5,608 nt of DNA from Psychrobacter sp. (GTDB lineage Bacteria; Pseudomonadota; Gammaproteobacteria; Pseudomonadales; Moraxellaceae). The stretch is taken from NCBI GenBank assembly GCA_012270355.1, contig JAAXIL010000103.1, positions 1-5,608 on the forward strand. Reading direction: 5' to 3'. Of this stretch, positions 1 to 5,296 are shown in pieces (the stretch's first letter is position 1; each line of letters opens with the position of its first letter). The notes under the pieces are model-generated. The model made no database searches. It was not told the DNA's origin and was given only the letters and a program-made list of their open reading frames with translations. The position numbers and the translations under genes are program-made.

Positions 1-903
1 TATGAACTCTTGCAAAGAATTGAAGCTCAAAATCGTGAAATTGCAAGACTGGCGGGCGAGGTTGAACGGTTAAATACTGAGCTTAATAATCAGCAGTCCC
101 CTTATCAATCTGCCAAACAGCAAGATGCTTTAAATCAATCCATCAGTGAACAGGTCAATCGAGCCATTGCCACTCAAAATGCTGATTTAAATAACCGCAT
201 TGATGCCCTGATTGATGCGAAAGTTGAAGCCAAAATCAAAGCTCGATTACGAGGAACACCGAGCGTCACTGCTTCCAATACTCAAGATGCAATTGATGCC
301 AGTCGCACCCCTCGCCCGCCTTACCTCACTCGCAACACTCAAGACAATTACCAAGACAATACTCAGAACAATGAGACTCAAACTCAAGGTGATAATGACA
401 CCTTGCTACTAACCAACATTGATCTACCTGCTAATGAATGGAATCGCACTGCTTCCACAACTGCTTTTGAAGCAAACTTGCGTGGTTCAAATCCATTGAC
501 TGGACAATCAAACAACCGTGTAGCCCAAGGCGAACAGGCGTATGCTAACGCTTACTTAGCTTTAAAAGAGGACGGGGTTGCGGTTGCCATAAACGAAATG
601 CAAACCTTTATCGCCACTTATGTTGGGCATCCACGTCTGCCCGATGCTCATTATTGGCTCGGTGAATTTTACCTAAAACAAAAACCTGCTAACACCCGTG
701 CGGCGATTGATAACTTTGCAATGGTCGTCAATAACTATGGCGACTATCCGACCAATGATAAACAAAGTAAGGCTCTGTATCGTCTTGCCACACTCAATAA
801 GGCTCGGGGTCAATCCCAAGTGGCAAAAGATTATGCGAATGTGTTGCTAAGTGATTATCCTGAGTCACCTGAAGCCAATCTGGCTCGCAAAATGTCGTGG
901 TAG
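1..903 (+). CDS. cpoB: CpoB/YbgF-type Tol-Pal associated periplasmic protein, 5' end missing
   Basis: The reading frame is open from the first base (Tyr-Glu-Leu-Leu-Gln...) and ends at TAG 901-903. The true start and signal peptide lie outside the window; the TTG at position 10 is only an internal Leu codon. In the 300 visible residues, about 1-30 form a Leu/Glu-rich heptad-like coiled coil, as in the trimerisation region of CpoB. A Gln/Asn/Thr-rich low-complexity linker follows (about 85-140). Residues from about 176 to 290 look like three tetratricopeptide repeats: GEQAYANAYLALKEDG, then DAHYWLGEFYLKQ, then KALYRLATLNKARGQ. This layout and the YWLGE signature are typical of CpoB/YbgF. In well-studied relatives that periplasmic protein interacts with TolA and helps coordinate outer-membrane constriction with septal cell-wall synthesis. 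The gene commonly follows pal, which would lie just left of the window. Family assignment is strong; the role in this organism is inferred. Confidence 0.85.
   Translation, partial: YELLQRIEAQNREIARLAGEVERLNTELNNQQSPYQSAKQQDALNQSISEQVNRAIATQNADLNNRIDALIDAKVEAKIKARLRGTPSVTASNTQDAIDASRTPRPPYLTRNTQDNYQDNTQNNETQTQGDNDTLLLTNIDLPANEWNRTASTTAFEANLRGSNPLTGQSNNRVAQGEQAYANAYLALKEDGVAVAINEMQTFIATYVGHPRLPDAHYWLGEFYLKQKPANTRAAIDNFAMVVNNYGDYPTNDKQSKALYRLATLNKARGQSQVAKDYANVLLSDYPESPEANLARKMSW
340..375 (+). repeat. Degenerate 12-bp tandem repeat in the CpoB linker
   Basis: Three consecutive 12-base units (CAAGACAATTAC, CAAGACAATACT, CAGAACAATGAG) encode the tetrapeptides QDNY, QDNT and QNNE in frame, followed by TQTQ. 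They form the Gln/Asn-rich linker between the coiled coil and the TPR domain. The unit length keeps the frame, so copy-number changes would only lengthen or shorten the linker. Confidence 0.6.
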
Positions 904-1163
904 TTGATTTGGTATTGACTATAGGATTTAAGAACAACAGTCAGTTTTGGTGTAGGCGGGGGATTACCCCAGCAAGTATTGGGACATTTCCGATACTAGG
1001 CTATAGCACTAGTCTACATGAGGTTTAGCTTTGTGTAAGTCTTAGGTTAGATAACCCTCAACAAAATAGCGACATATGGTTGATAATTGCTATAGATTCT
1101 AAGGCTAACATGGTATTGATTTACTCTAACCAATCTATCAAATTAAGCCGTTAAGGAAATATC
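904..1163. other. Intergenic region with clustered short dyads
   Basis: This 260-bp gap between the cpoB-like gene and the SIMPL-domain gene shows no convincing ORF. It holds a cluster of hairpin-capable dyads. GGGG-ATTA-CCCC lies at 959-970. An 8-bp stem with one G-U pair spans 975-997 (AGTATTGG pairing with CCGATACT). A further dyad, ACTAG/CTAGT, at 995-1013 overlaps the second stem, so those two could not form together. None is followed by a T-run, so I do not call a terminator for the upstream gene. The promoter for the downstream gene must lie in the right part of this gap. Confidence 0.45.
1069..1096 (+). promoter_or_regulatory. Weak sigma-70 promoter candidate for the SIMPL-domain gene
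   Basis: GCGACA (1069-1074) and TATAGA (1091-1096) are separated by 16 bp. Each matches four of six consensus bases. Transcription would start near 1103 and give a leader of about 60 bases. An alternative pair nearer the gene (TTGATT at 1116, TCAAAT at 1138) is similarly weak. The choice is a guess based on motif and distance only. Confidence 0.3.
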
Positions 1164-1886
1164 ATGTCAATATCCCCAAACACCATCGCCATCAAACCTT
1201 TATTTGCCATACTGACTGCAGTCAGTGCCGTCGGGTTATTCACCACGCCAGCCCACGCTGAGCCAACAGGGTATAACCAATTAAGCTTTGGCACAGAAGT
1301 CAAGCAAGAAGTCGATAACGATGAAGTCACCGCCAGCCTATACAAAAAAACGCAAGCCAAGGATGCTAAAACTCTGGCAAATGAGCTAAACACAGTCATC
1401 AATCAAGCTCTTGTTATCGCCAAACGCTACCCAAGTGTCACCGTCAGTAGTGGACAACAAAACACCTACCCTCGTTATGACGATAACGACAAAATCATCG
1501 GCTGGACAGGTCAAGCCTATATCAACCTAAAAAGCAGCGACTTTACCGCCACTAGCGAACTTATTGCCGGTTTGCAAAACCTATTGGTGATGGATAATCT
1601 TAATTTTGGTGTATCAGAAGCGAAGCAAGATGCGATTGAAAAACAGTTGATGCTAAAAGCCTCACAATCGTTCCAAACGCAAGCAAACAGTTTGGCTCAA
1701 GCGTGGAATGCCGATGGTTATCGGGTAGTATCCGTCAACTTGAATGCGGGCAATCGTTATATACCTCGCCCGATGATGGGTTATGCCAAAATGGAAATGG
1801 CATCCGATGCTACCGCTCCGAACTTTGAAGCGGGCAATAGTACCGTAACAGTCACCGCCAATGGTACGATTGAGTTGGTTAAATAA
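1164..1886 (+). CDS. Secreted SIMPL-domain (DUF541, YggE/BP26-like) protein
   Basis: The 240-residue product begins with a clear Sec signal peptide: Lys11, a hydrophobic core at about 12-28, and a likely signal peptidase I cut after AHA (residue 32). The mature protein of about 208 residues therefore acts in the periplasm or at the outer membrane. Residues from about 38 to the C-terminus match the SIMPL/DUF541 pattern: an early beta strand with a Val/Thr-rich segment (EVTASLYKKT), a helix with regular Ala/Leu spacing (LANELNTVINQALVIAK), then a WTGQAYINLKS strand and a FGVSEA segment. The biochemical role of SIMPL proteins is poorly defined; relatives include E. coli YggE, linked to oxidative stress, and Brucella BP26, which forms ring-like oligomers. 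The start is supported by AAGGA at 1153-1157, six bases before the ATG. The gene stands alone, with a strong terminator 15 bases after its stop. Family call is fairly firm; specific function is unknown. Confidence 0.8.
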   Translation: MSISPNTIAIKPLFAILTAVSAVGLFTTPAHAEPTGYNQLSFGTEVKQEVDNDEVTASLYKKTQAKDAKTLANELNTVINQALVIAKRYPSVTVSSGQQNTYPRYDDNDKIIGWTGQAYINLKSSDFTATSELIAGLQNLLVMDNLNFGVSEAKQDAIEKQLMLKASQSFQTQANSLAQAWNADGYRVVSVNLNAGNRYIPRPMMGYAKMEMASDATAPNFEAGNSTVTVTANGTIELVK

Positions 1887-1901
1887 GGTTTATTTAAGTC
1901 T

Positions 1902-1929
1902 AAAAAACAGAGCCTAGGCTCTGTTTTTT
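1902..1929. terminator. Bidirectional rho-independent terminator
   Basis: This is a perfect 28-bp palindrome: six A, the stem CAGAGC, a CTAG loop, the stem GCTCTG, then six T. A G/C-containing stem flanked by A and T tracts on both sides ends transcription in either direction. It lies between the stops of the convergent SIMPL-domain gene (1886, +) and DUF4124 gene (1960, -), so one element serves both. Confidence 0.92.
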
Positions 1930-1959
1930 ATTGTCGTGAAAATACGAAAAATTGATAAC

Positions 1960-2745
1960 CTAAGGGCGAAACGCATCGCTGGTATTGCTGTCTAAATTGA
2001 GCACTGGTTTGTCGCCCCTTAGTCGCATCAACATTTTTTGATGCCATGGCAATTGCTGATAAGCTCGCATCTGCTCTTCAAATCGTACTTTACGTTGAAA
2101 GGCTTGCGTGTTTTGAATCACATAAATCGTCATACTGTCACTACCCGACGTCGAGCCGTCAGCACGCCTAACCTGCACACTGAGCGTATGTTCACCTGGG
2201 TCTAGCGTATCGGTTGGAATACTGGCAGTTGAACCTGCCGCCATTTCCACGCCATCTACCAAAATCGATACCGTATCTCCCGCCTGCAAACGTGGCGATA
2301 CATTAACCGACACATCAATAGACTGCACAGGTTTGCGATATGCCCGCTCATCGCTTGGGGTGACAATGTTGAGTGCATAATCAATATTGGCATTGGTAGC
2401 GTAGGCAGAGTTAAGTGTATTATTGATGCTTGCTAGCGAGACGTCACGGGCATTGGTTGCAATATCGCTTCCAGTGGTTTGCTGTGCTGTGCCTTGAGGT
2501 TGGCTAGTTGGCTGATTAGGCATTTGATTGGTATTGCGATTCGGCTCTGGCACAACTTCAATTCGCATCCCCTCGCCTGCCTGCCCGACAGGGGGCACAT
2601 CGGTATAAACCACTTGACCATTGGGTTTGGTCACCTTGTAAATGTCGGCATGAGCAACTGTCATCGATCCTATTGCCATCACGCTAAGCCATGCCACGCT
2701 TAGTAGATTATTTTGCGTCCGCTTCACTTTCGTCAAATTATTCAT
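1960..2745 (-). CDS. Secreted DUF4124-domain protein downstream of glnA
   Basis: The product has 261 residues. A Sec signal peptide with a basic N-terminus (Lys6, Lys8, Arg9) and a hydrophobic segment at about 14-31 is likely cut after AHA (residue 33). The mature N-terminus (DIYKV...PNGQVVYTDVPP, about 34-52) is the DUF4124 signature. A Pro/Gln/Asn-rich linker follows (about 66-90). Residues about 138-210 look like a small beta-sandwich of Ig/fibronectin type (SIDVSVNVSPRLQAGDTVSILVDG, then LDPGEHTLSVQVRRADG). The C-terminal tail is basic and helical (QRKVRFEEQMRAYQQLPWHQK). The start is supported by GAGGA on the minus strand at 2753-2757, seven bases from the ATG. The gene lies 115 bp after glnA in the same direction, with a terminator between. 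From memory, DUF4124 genes sit beside glnA in Pseudomonas too, between glnA and ntrBC; here ntrBC is absent. Function is unknown; an envelope role is inferred from the signal peptide. Confidence 0.8.
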   Translation of the reverse strand: MNNLTKVKRTQNNLLSVAWLSVMAIGSMTVAHADIYKVTKPNGQVVYTDVPPVGQAGEGMRIEVVPEPNRNTNQMPNQPTSQPQGTAQQTTGSDIATNARDVSLASINNTLNSAYATNANIDYALNIVTPSDERAYRKPVQSIDVSVNVSPRLQAGDTVSILVDGVEMAAGSTASIPTDTLDPGEHTLSVQVRRADGSTSGSDSMTIYVIQNTQAFQRKVRFEEQMRAYQQLPWHQKMLMRLRGDKPVLNLDSNTSDAFRP

Positions 2746-2795
2746 TCTTCTGTCCTCATTTTACTCCTACCTAAGTTTACCCTAATTTAAAGCAT

Positions 2796-2830
2796 AAAAA
2801 AATCCAGTCACTCATTTGAGCAACTGGATT
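2796..2830 (-). terminator. Rho-independent terminator of glnA
   Basis: Read on the minus strand, an 8-bp stem (AATCCAGT pairing with ACTGGATT; arms at 2823-2830 and 2801-2808) is followed at once by a T-run (T7 at 2796-2802). A small inner CTCA/TGAG dyad extends the fold. It begins about 30 bases past the glnA stop. The DUF4124 gene beyond it would then depend on read-through or its own promoter; I found no convincing promoter in 2746-2800. Confidence 0.85.
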
Positions 2831-2860
2831 AAGAACTACAATTTTTTTATTAAACTAAAT

Positions 2861-4270
2861 TTAGCAGCTGTAGTACATATCAAACTCAACTGGGTGCACC
2901 GTTGTATTCAAACGACGAACTTCCTCTTCTTTAAGTTCAATGTAACCTTCCAACATGTCCTTAGTGAACACGTCACCTTTCAGCAAGAACTCGTGATCAT
3001 CCTTCAATGCTTGTAAAGCAACTTCTAGGTTTTCAGCCACAGTTGGGATTTGTGCTTCTTCCTCAGGCGGTAAGTCATACAAGTTTTTATCTGCCGCTTC
3101 ACCTGGGTGGATTTTATTTTGGATACCGTCTAGACCTGCCATGAGCAAGGCAGCAAATGCCAAATATGGGTTCGCTGTTGGGTAGGGGAAACGTGCTTCA
3201 ATACGCACCGCTTTTGGCGATGACACATAAGGAATACGAATCGACGCTGAACGGTTGCGAGCAGAATACGCCAATTTAATTGGGGCTTCATAATGTGGCA
3301 CAAGACGCTTATAGCTGTTGGTCGATGGGTTGACAATCGCATTCAAAGCTCGAGCATGCTTAATGATACCGCCGATGTAATAAAGGGCGGTTTCTGACAA
3401 ACCAGCGTACTCATCACCTGAGAAGGTATTCACGCCATCTTTAGAGATTGACATGTGCACGTGCATGCCCGAGCCGTTATCACCAACGATTGGTTTTGGC
3501 ATAAAGGTAGCAGTCTTACCAAATTGATGGGCAACGTTATGCACCACATATTTAAGCTGTTGTACTTCATCGGCTTTACGCACCAACGTATTGAACGACA
3601 CGCCGATCTCAGACTGACATGAGGCAACTTCGTGGTGATGCACTTCTACTCGATCTTCACCCATGATGTCTTCTAAACGCTGACACATGACCGAACGCAT
3701 ATCCTGAGAACTGTCCACTGGGGGTACAGGGAAATAACCGCCTTTAACACGCGGGCGGTGAGCCATGTTGCCCCACTCGTAATCTTCATCGGTTGACCAT
3801 GCCGCTTCTTCTGCCATGATTTTATGACGGGCACCAGACATGTCAATGGACCATTTTACGTCATCAAACACAAAGAATTCTGGCTCAGGACCAAAATAAG
3901 CCGTATCGCCGATACCTGTTGATTTCAAATATTCTTCGGCACGACGAGCGATTGAACGTGGGTCACGCTCATAGCCTTGCATGGTTGATGGCTCGATAAT
4001 ATCGCATGATACGACCACTGTGGTTGCATCAAAGAAAGGATCAACAAAGGCAGTTTCTGGGTCCGGACGCAAAATCATGTCTGACGCTTCGATGCCCTTC
4101 CAGCCTGCAATCGACGAGCCATCAAACATTTTGCCGTCTTCCAATACGTCTTCATCAACGCTTGAAGCAGGATAACTGATGTGTTGCTCTTTGCCTCGGG
4201 TATCGGTGAAGCGAAAGTCAACCCATTTAGCATCCGATTCTTTGATTAAGTCCAGTAACTTATTAGACAT
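2861..4270 (-). CDS. glnA: Glutamine synthetase, type I (GlnA)
   Basis: This enzyme makes glutamine from glutamate, ammonia and ATP in the cytoplasm, as a dodecamer in this family. The 469-residue length is standard for the bacterial type I beta form. Visible signatures are DGSSIAGW (residues 50-57), the metal-ligand motif GPEPEF (E129, E131), HHHEV (211-215), E221 in [15 protein letters not shown] with H270 and H272, NRSASIRIP (339-347), and RIEARFP with E358 and R360. The adenylylation loop [10 protein letters not shown] is intact with Tyr398, so activity is probably tuned by GlnE in response to PII. The start follows AGGAG on the minus strand at 4276-4280, five bases from the ATG. No ntrBC genes follow; downstream lie a terminator and the DUF4124 gene. 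The upstream region carries sigma-54 and NtrC-like signals, so nitrogen control of transcription is likely. Confidence 0.98.
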   Translation of the reverse strand: MSNKLLDLIKESDAKWVDFRFTDTRGKEQHISYPASSVDEDVLEDGKMFDGSSIAGWKGIEASDMILRPDPETAFVDPFFDATTVVVSCDIIEPSTMQGYERDPRSIARRAEEYLKSTGIGDTAYFGPEPEFFVFDDVKWSIDMSGARHKIMAEEAAWSTDEDYEWGNMAHRPRVKGGYFPVPPVDSSQDMRSVMCQRLEDIMGEDRVEVHHHEVASCQSEIGVSFNTLVRKADEVQQLKYVVHNVAHQFGKTATFMPKPIVGDNGSGMHVHMSISKDGVNTFSGDEYAGLSETALYYIGGIIKHARALNAIVNPSTNSYKRLVPHYEAPIKLAYSARNRSASIRIPYVSSPKAVRIEARFPYPTANPYLAFAALLMAGLDGIQNKIHPGEAADKNLYDLPPEEEAQIPTVAENLEVALQALKDDHEFLLKGDVFTKDMLEGYIELKEEEVRRLNTTVHPVEFDMYYSC

Positions 4271-4314
4271 ATTGTCTCCTGTTTGGGGTGTGAAAATGAA
4301 TTTTGTTTTACAAT

Positions 4315-4340
4315 GTGCTATCAGCCATCGACTATAGCAC
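4315..4340. repeat. 7-bp inverted repeat over the glnA sigma-70 -10 region
   Basis: GTGCTAT (4315-4321) and ATAGCAC (4334-4340) form a perfect dyad with a 12-base gap. It covers the -10 element and likely start site of the proximal glnA promoter. It could be an operator, or a hairpin in transcripts that start at the distal sigma-54 promoter. No regulator can be named from the sequence. Confidence 0.4.
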
Positions 4341-4360
4341 GGTCAGGTTGTTGTCCTCAA
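4331..4360 (-). promoter_or_regulatory. Candidate sigma-70 promoter of glnA, proximal
   Basis: On the minus strand, TTGAGG (4355-4360) and TATAGT (4331-4336) are 18 bp apart, and the -10 is preceded by TGC, an extended -10 feature. Transcription would begin near 4324 and leave a leader of about 55 bases containing the AGGAG ribosome site. This could give basal glnA expression when nitrogen is ample, the job done by glnAp1 in enteric bacteria. Confidence 0.5.
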
Positions 4361-4406
4361 TATCCGGCAACACACCTTTACCAATTAAGTGCTGTGTCTA
4401 AGTTCA

Positions 4407-4422
4407 TGCAATGGGTATGCCA
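4407..4422 (-). promoter_or_regulatory. Sigma-54 (RpoN) promoter of glnA
   Basis: On the minus strand the sequence TGGCATACCCATTGCA matches the consensus TGGCACG-N4-TTGCA at 10 of the 12 conserved positions. The invariant GG and GC are separated by exactly 10 bases. The GC would sit at -12, giving a start near 4396 and a leader of about 126 bases. Direction, distance to glnA, and two NtrC-like boxes further upstream all agree with the nitrogen-regulated glnAp2-type promoter known from enteric bacteria. Confidence 0.8.
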
Positions 4423-4451
4423 TTCACAAGATAACTCATGTTAAAATCTAT

Positions 4452-4523
4452 TTAAATTGCCTGATGAGCCCAATAATTCTTTAGATTAAGGCATGAGGGC
4501 AATTTAATAACCAAACTCATCAG
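4452..4523. repeat. Interleaved inverted repeats upstream of the glnA sigma-54 promoter
   Basis: TTAAATTGCC (4452-4461) has a perfect inverted partner GGCAATTTAA (4498-4507). Directly abutting it, CTGATGAG (4461-4468) has a perfect inverted partner CTCATCAG (4516-4523). The pairs are interleaved, not nested, and their centres differ (about 4480 and 4492). They lie between the sigma-54 promoter and the NtrC-like boxes, where a DNA-bending or co-regulator site would fit. I see no match to the IHF consensus here. Confidence 0.5.
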
Positions 4524-4528
4524 CCGTT

Positions 4529-4557
4529 TTGACTCCTGCTTATTGCACCAAAATAAT
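4529..4557 (+). promoter_or_regulatory. Sigma-70 promoter facing trpG
   Basis: TTGACT (4529-4534) and AATAAT (4552-4557) each match five of six consensus bases and are 17 bp apart, the optimum. Transcription would start near 4564 and give a leader of about 75 bases. The -10 element lies inside the first NtrC-like box (4544-4560), so bound NtrC would be expected to block RNA polymerase. A second, weaker -10-like TATATT occurs at 4612-4617 without a good -35. Confidence 0.65.
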
Positions 4558-4560
4558 GCA
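4544..4560. promoter_or_regulatory. NtrC-like binding box 1
   Basis: TGCACCAAAATAATGCA matches the known dyad TGCACCA-N3-TGGTGCA at all seven bases of the left arm and five of seven of the right arm. Its centre (4552) lies about 156 bp upstream of the predicted sigma-54 start of glnA, a workable enhancer distance. It overlaps the -10 of the promoter facing trpG. Confidence 0.6.
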
Positions 4561-4582
4561 AATAAGGTCGAATAAATTCGTT

Positions 4583-4599
4583 TGCACCATATTGGTTTA
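4583..4599. promoter_or_regulatory. NtrC-like binding box 2
   Basis: TGCACCATATTGGTTTA again has a perfect left arm and five of seven bases in the right arm (TGGTTTA against TGGTGCA). It is centred 39 bp from box 1, in the same orientation, which fits paired NtrC dimers on an enhancer. It falls at about +28 of the predicted trpG transcript. Confidence 0.6.
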
Positions 4600-4638
4600 A
4601 GGTCAGTTCCCTATATTTCTCATTTTTATTCTTTTTAT

Positions 4639-5280
4639 ATGCTTGTTTTTATTGATAACTACGACAGCTTTACGTTCAATTTGGTGCAGTATTTTAGGAT
4701 GCTCGGGCAAGAAGTGATGGTTATCGATAACGATGCAATGACCGTAACAGATATTGAGTCCTTAAGCCCTGATGCTTTGATTCTCGGACCTGGGCCCAGT
4801 ACGCCAAATAACGCAGGCATCACTTTAGAAGCAGTTAAACATTTTGCAGGCAAGTTGCCCATACTTGGCATTTGCCTTGGACATCAAGCCATCGCACAAG
4901 CGTTTGGTGCATCCGTGGTGCGAGCGGAACGTATTATGCACGGACGCACCTCATTGGTGCATCATAACAATAATGGACTATTTACTGGACTCACATCACC
5001 TACGCCATTTACTCGCTATCACTCGTTGCTGGTGGCAAAGGACACGATACCCGCATGTCTAAAGGTCACGGCTTGGACACTTCTAAAAGATAAGACATCA
5101 TTAAAAGATAAAGTGCCAACAGAGGATAAAACGGCAAGCGATACTCCCGAAATGTTTGAAATCATGGCAATACAGCATCAAGCGTTACCGATTTATGGGG
5201 TGCAATTTCACCCTGAGTCGATTTTAAGTGAGGCAGGTATGCTAGTATTGGCTAATTTTTTATCACTCAATCAACTTTAA
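4639..5280 (+). CDS. trpG: Anthranilate synthase component II (glutamine amidotransferase)
   Basis: The 213-residue product is a class I glutamine amidotransferase. It releases ammonia from glutamine and passes it to TrpE to convert chorismate to anthranilate, the first step of tryptophan synthesis. MLVFIDNYDSFTFN is the canonical N-terminus. The oxyanion loop is LGPGPSTP (49-56), the nucleophile is Cys79 in GICLGHQ, and His191 and Glu193 in QFHPES complete the triad. The ATG at 4639 is chosen because the family consensus begins there; upstream codons in frame lack an ATG. No Shine-Dalgarno sequence is visible; a T-rich stretch (about 4615-4638) precedes the start. The protein is some 15-20 residues longer than usual because of an insertion at about 148-170. 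trpD follows after 16 bases, so this is TrpG in a trpGD(C)-type operon. It may also serve folate (PabA role), as reported for Acinetobacter; that is inference. Confidence 0.95.
   Translation: MLVFIDNYDSFTFNLVQYFRMLGQEVMVIDNDAMTVTDIESLSPDALILGPGPSTPNNAGITLEAVKHFAGKLPILGICLGHQAIAQAFGASVVRAERIMHGRTSLVHHNNNGLFTGLTSPTPFTRYHSLLVAKDTIPACLKVTAWTLLKDKTSLKDKVPTEDKTASDTPEMFEIMAIQHQALPIYGVQFHPESILSEAGMLVLANFLSLNQL
5083..5136 (+). repeat. Three 18-bp tandem units inside trpG
   Basis: Units CTAAAAGATAAGACATCA, TTAAAAGATAAAGTGCCA and ACAGAGGATAAAACGGCA encode LKDKTS, LKDKVP and TEDKTA (residues 149-166). The first two are closely alike and the third is degenerate. They make up most of a charged insertion between TAWT and EIMAI, where ordinary TrpG proteins have only a short turn. 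Confidence 0.7.
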
Positions 5281-5296
5281 TAGAGCGACATTCTCT

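Noticed and set aside
10..12. TTG as the start codon of the first gene
   Set aside because: The frame is open to the window edge, there is no ribosome site or signal peptide, and the coiled coil already runs through this point. It is an internal Leu codon of a partial gene.
1001..1009. CTATAGCAC shared with 4332-4340 as a common operator
   Set aside because: A nine-base match is expected many times by chance in a window of this size, and the dyad context differs at the two places.
4404..4439. Short leader ORF (MSYLVNGIPIA) on the minus strand upstream of glnA
   Set aside because: It has no ribosome site, and its start lies upstream of the predicted sigma-54 start, so it would not be on that transcript.
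4459..4473. TGGGCTCATCAGGC as a sigma-54 promoter
   Set aside because: Only nine bases separate GG and GC, where ten are required.
4499..4513. Second sigma-54-like match (TGGTTATTAAATTGC) on the glnA strand
   Set aside because: The GG/GC spacing is right, but the TGGCAC part is poor and the match at 4407-4422 is far better. It is also part of the unexplained inverted repeat.
4582..4638. N-terminal extension of TrpG from a TTG codon
   Set aside because: The added 19 residues do not resemble TrpG, no ribosome site precedes the TTG, and the family's conserved N-terminus begins at the ATG at 4639.
4564..4638. A trp attenuator or leader peptide before trpG
   Set aside because: The leader has no ATG, no run of Trp codons, and no terminator hairpin with T-run in a competing arrangement.
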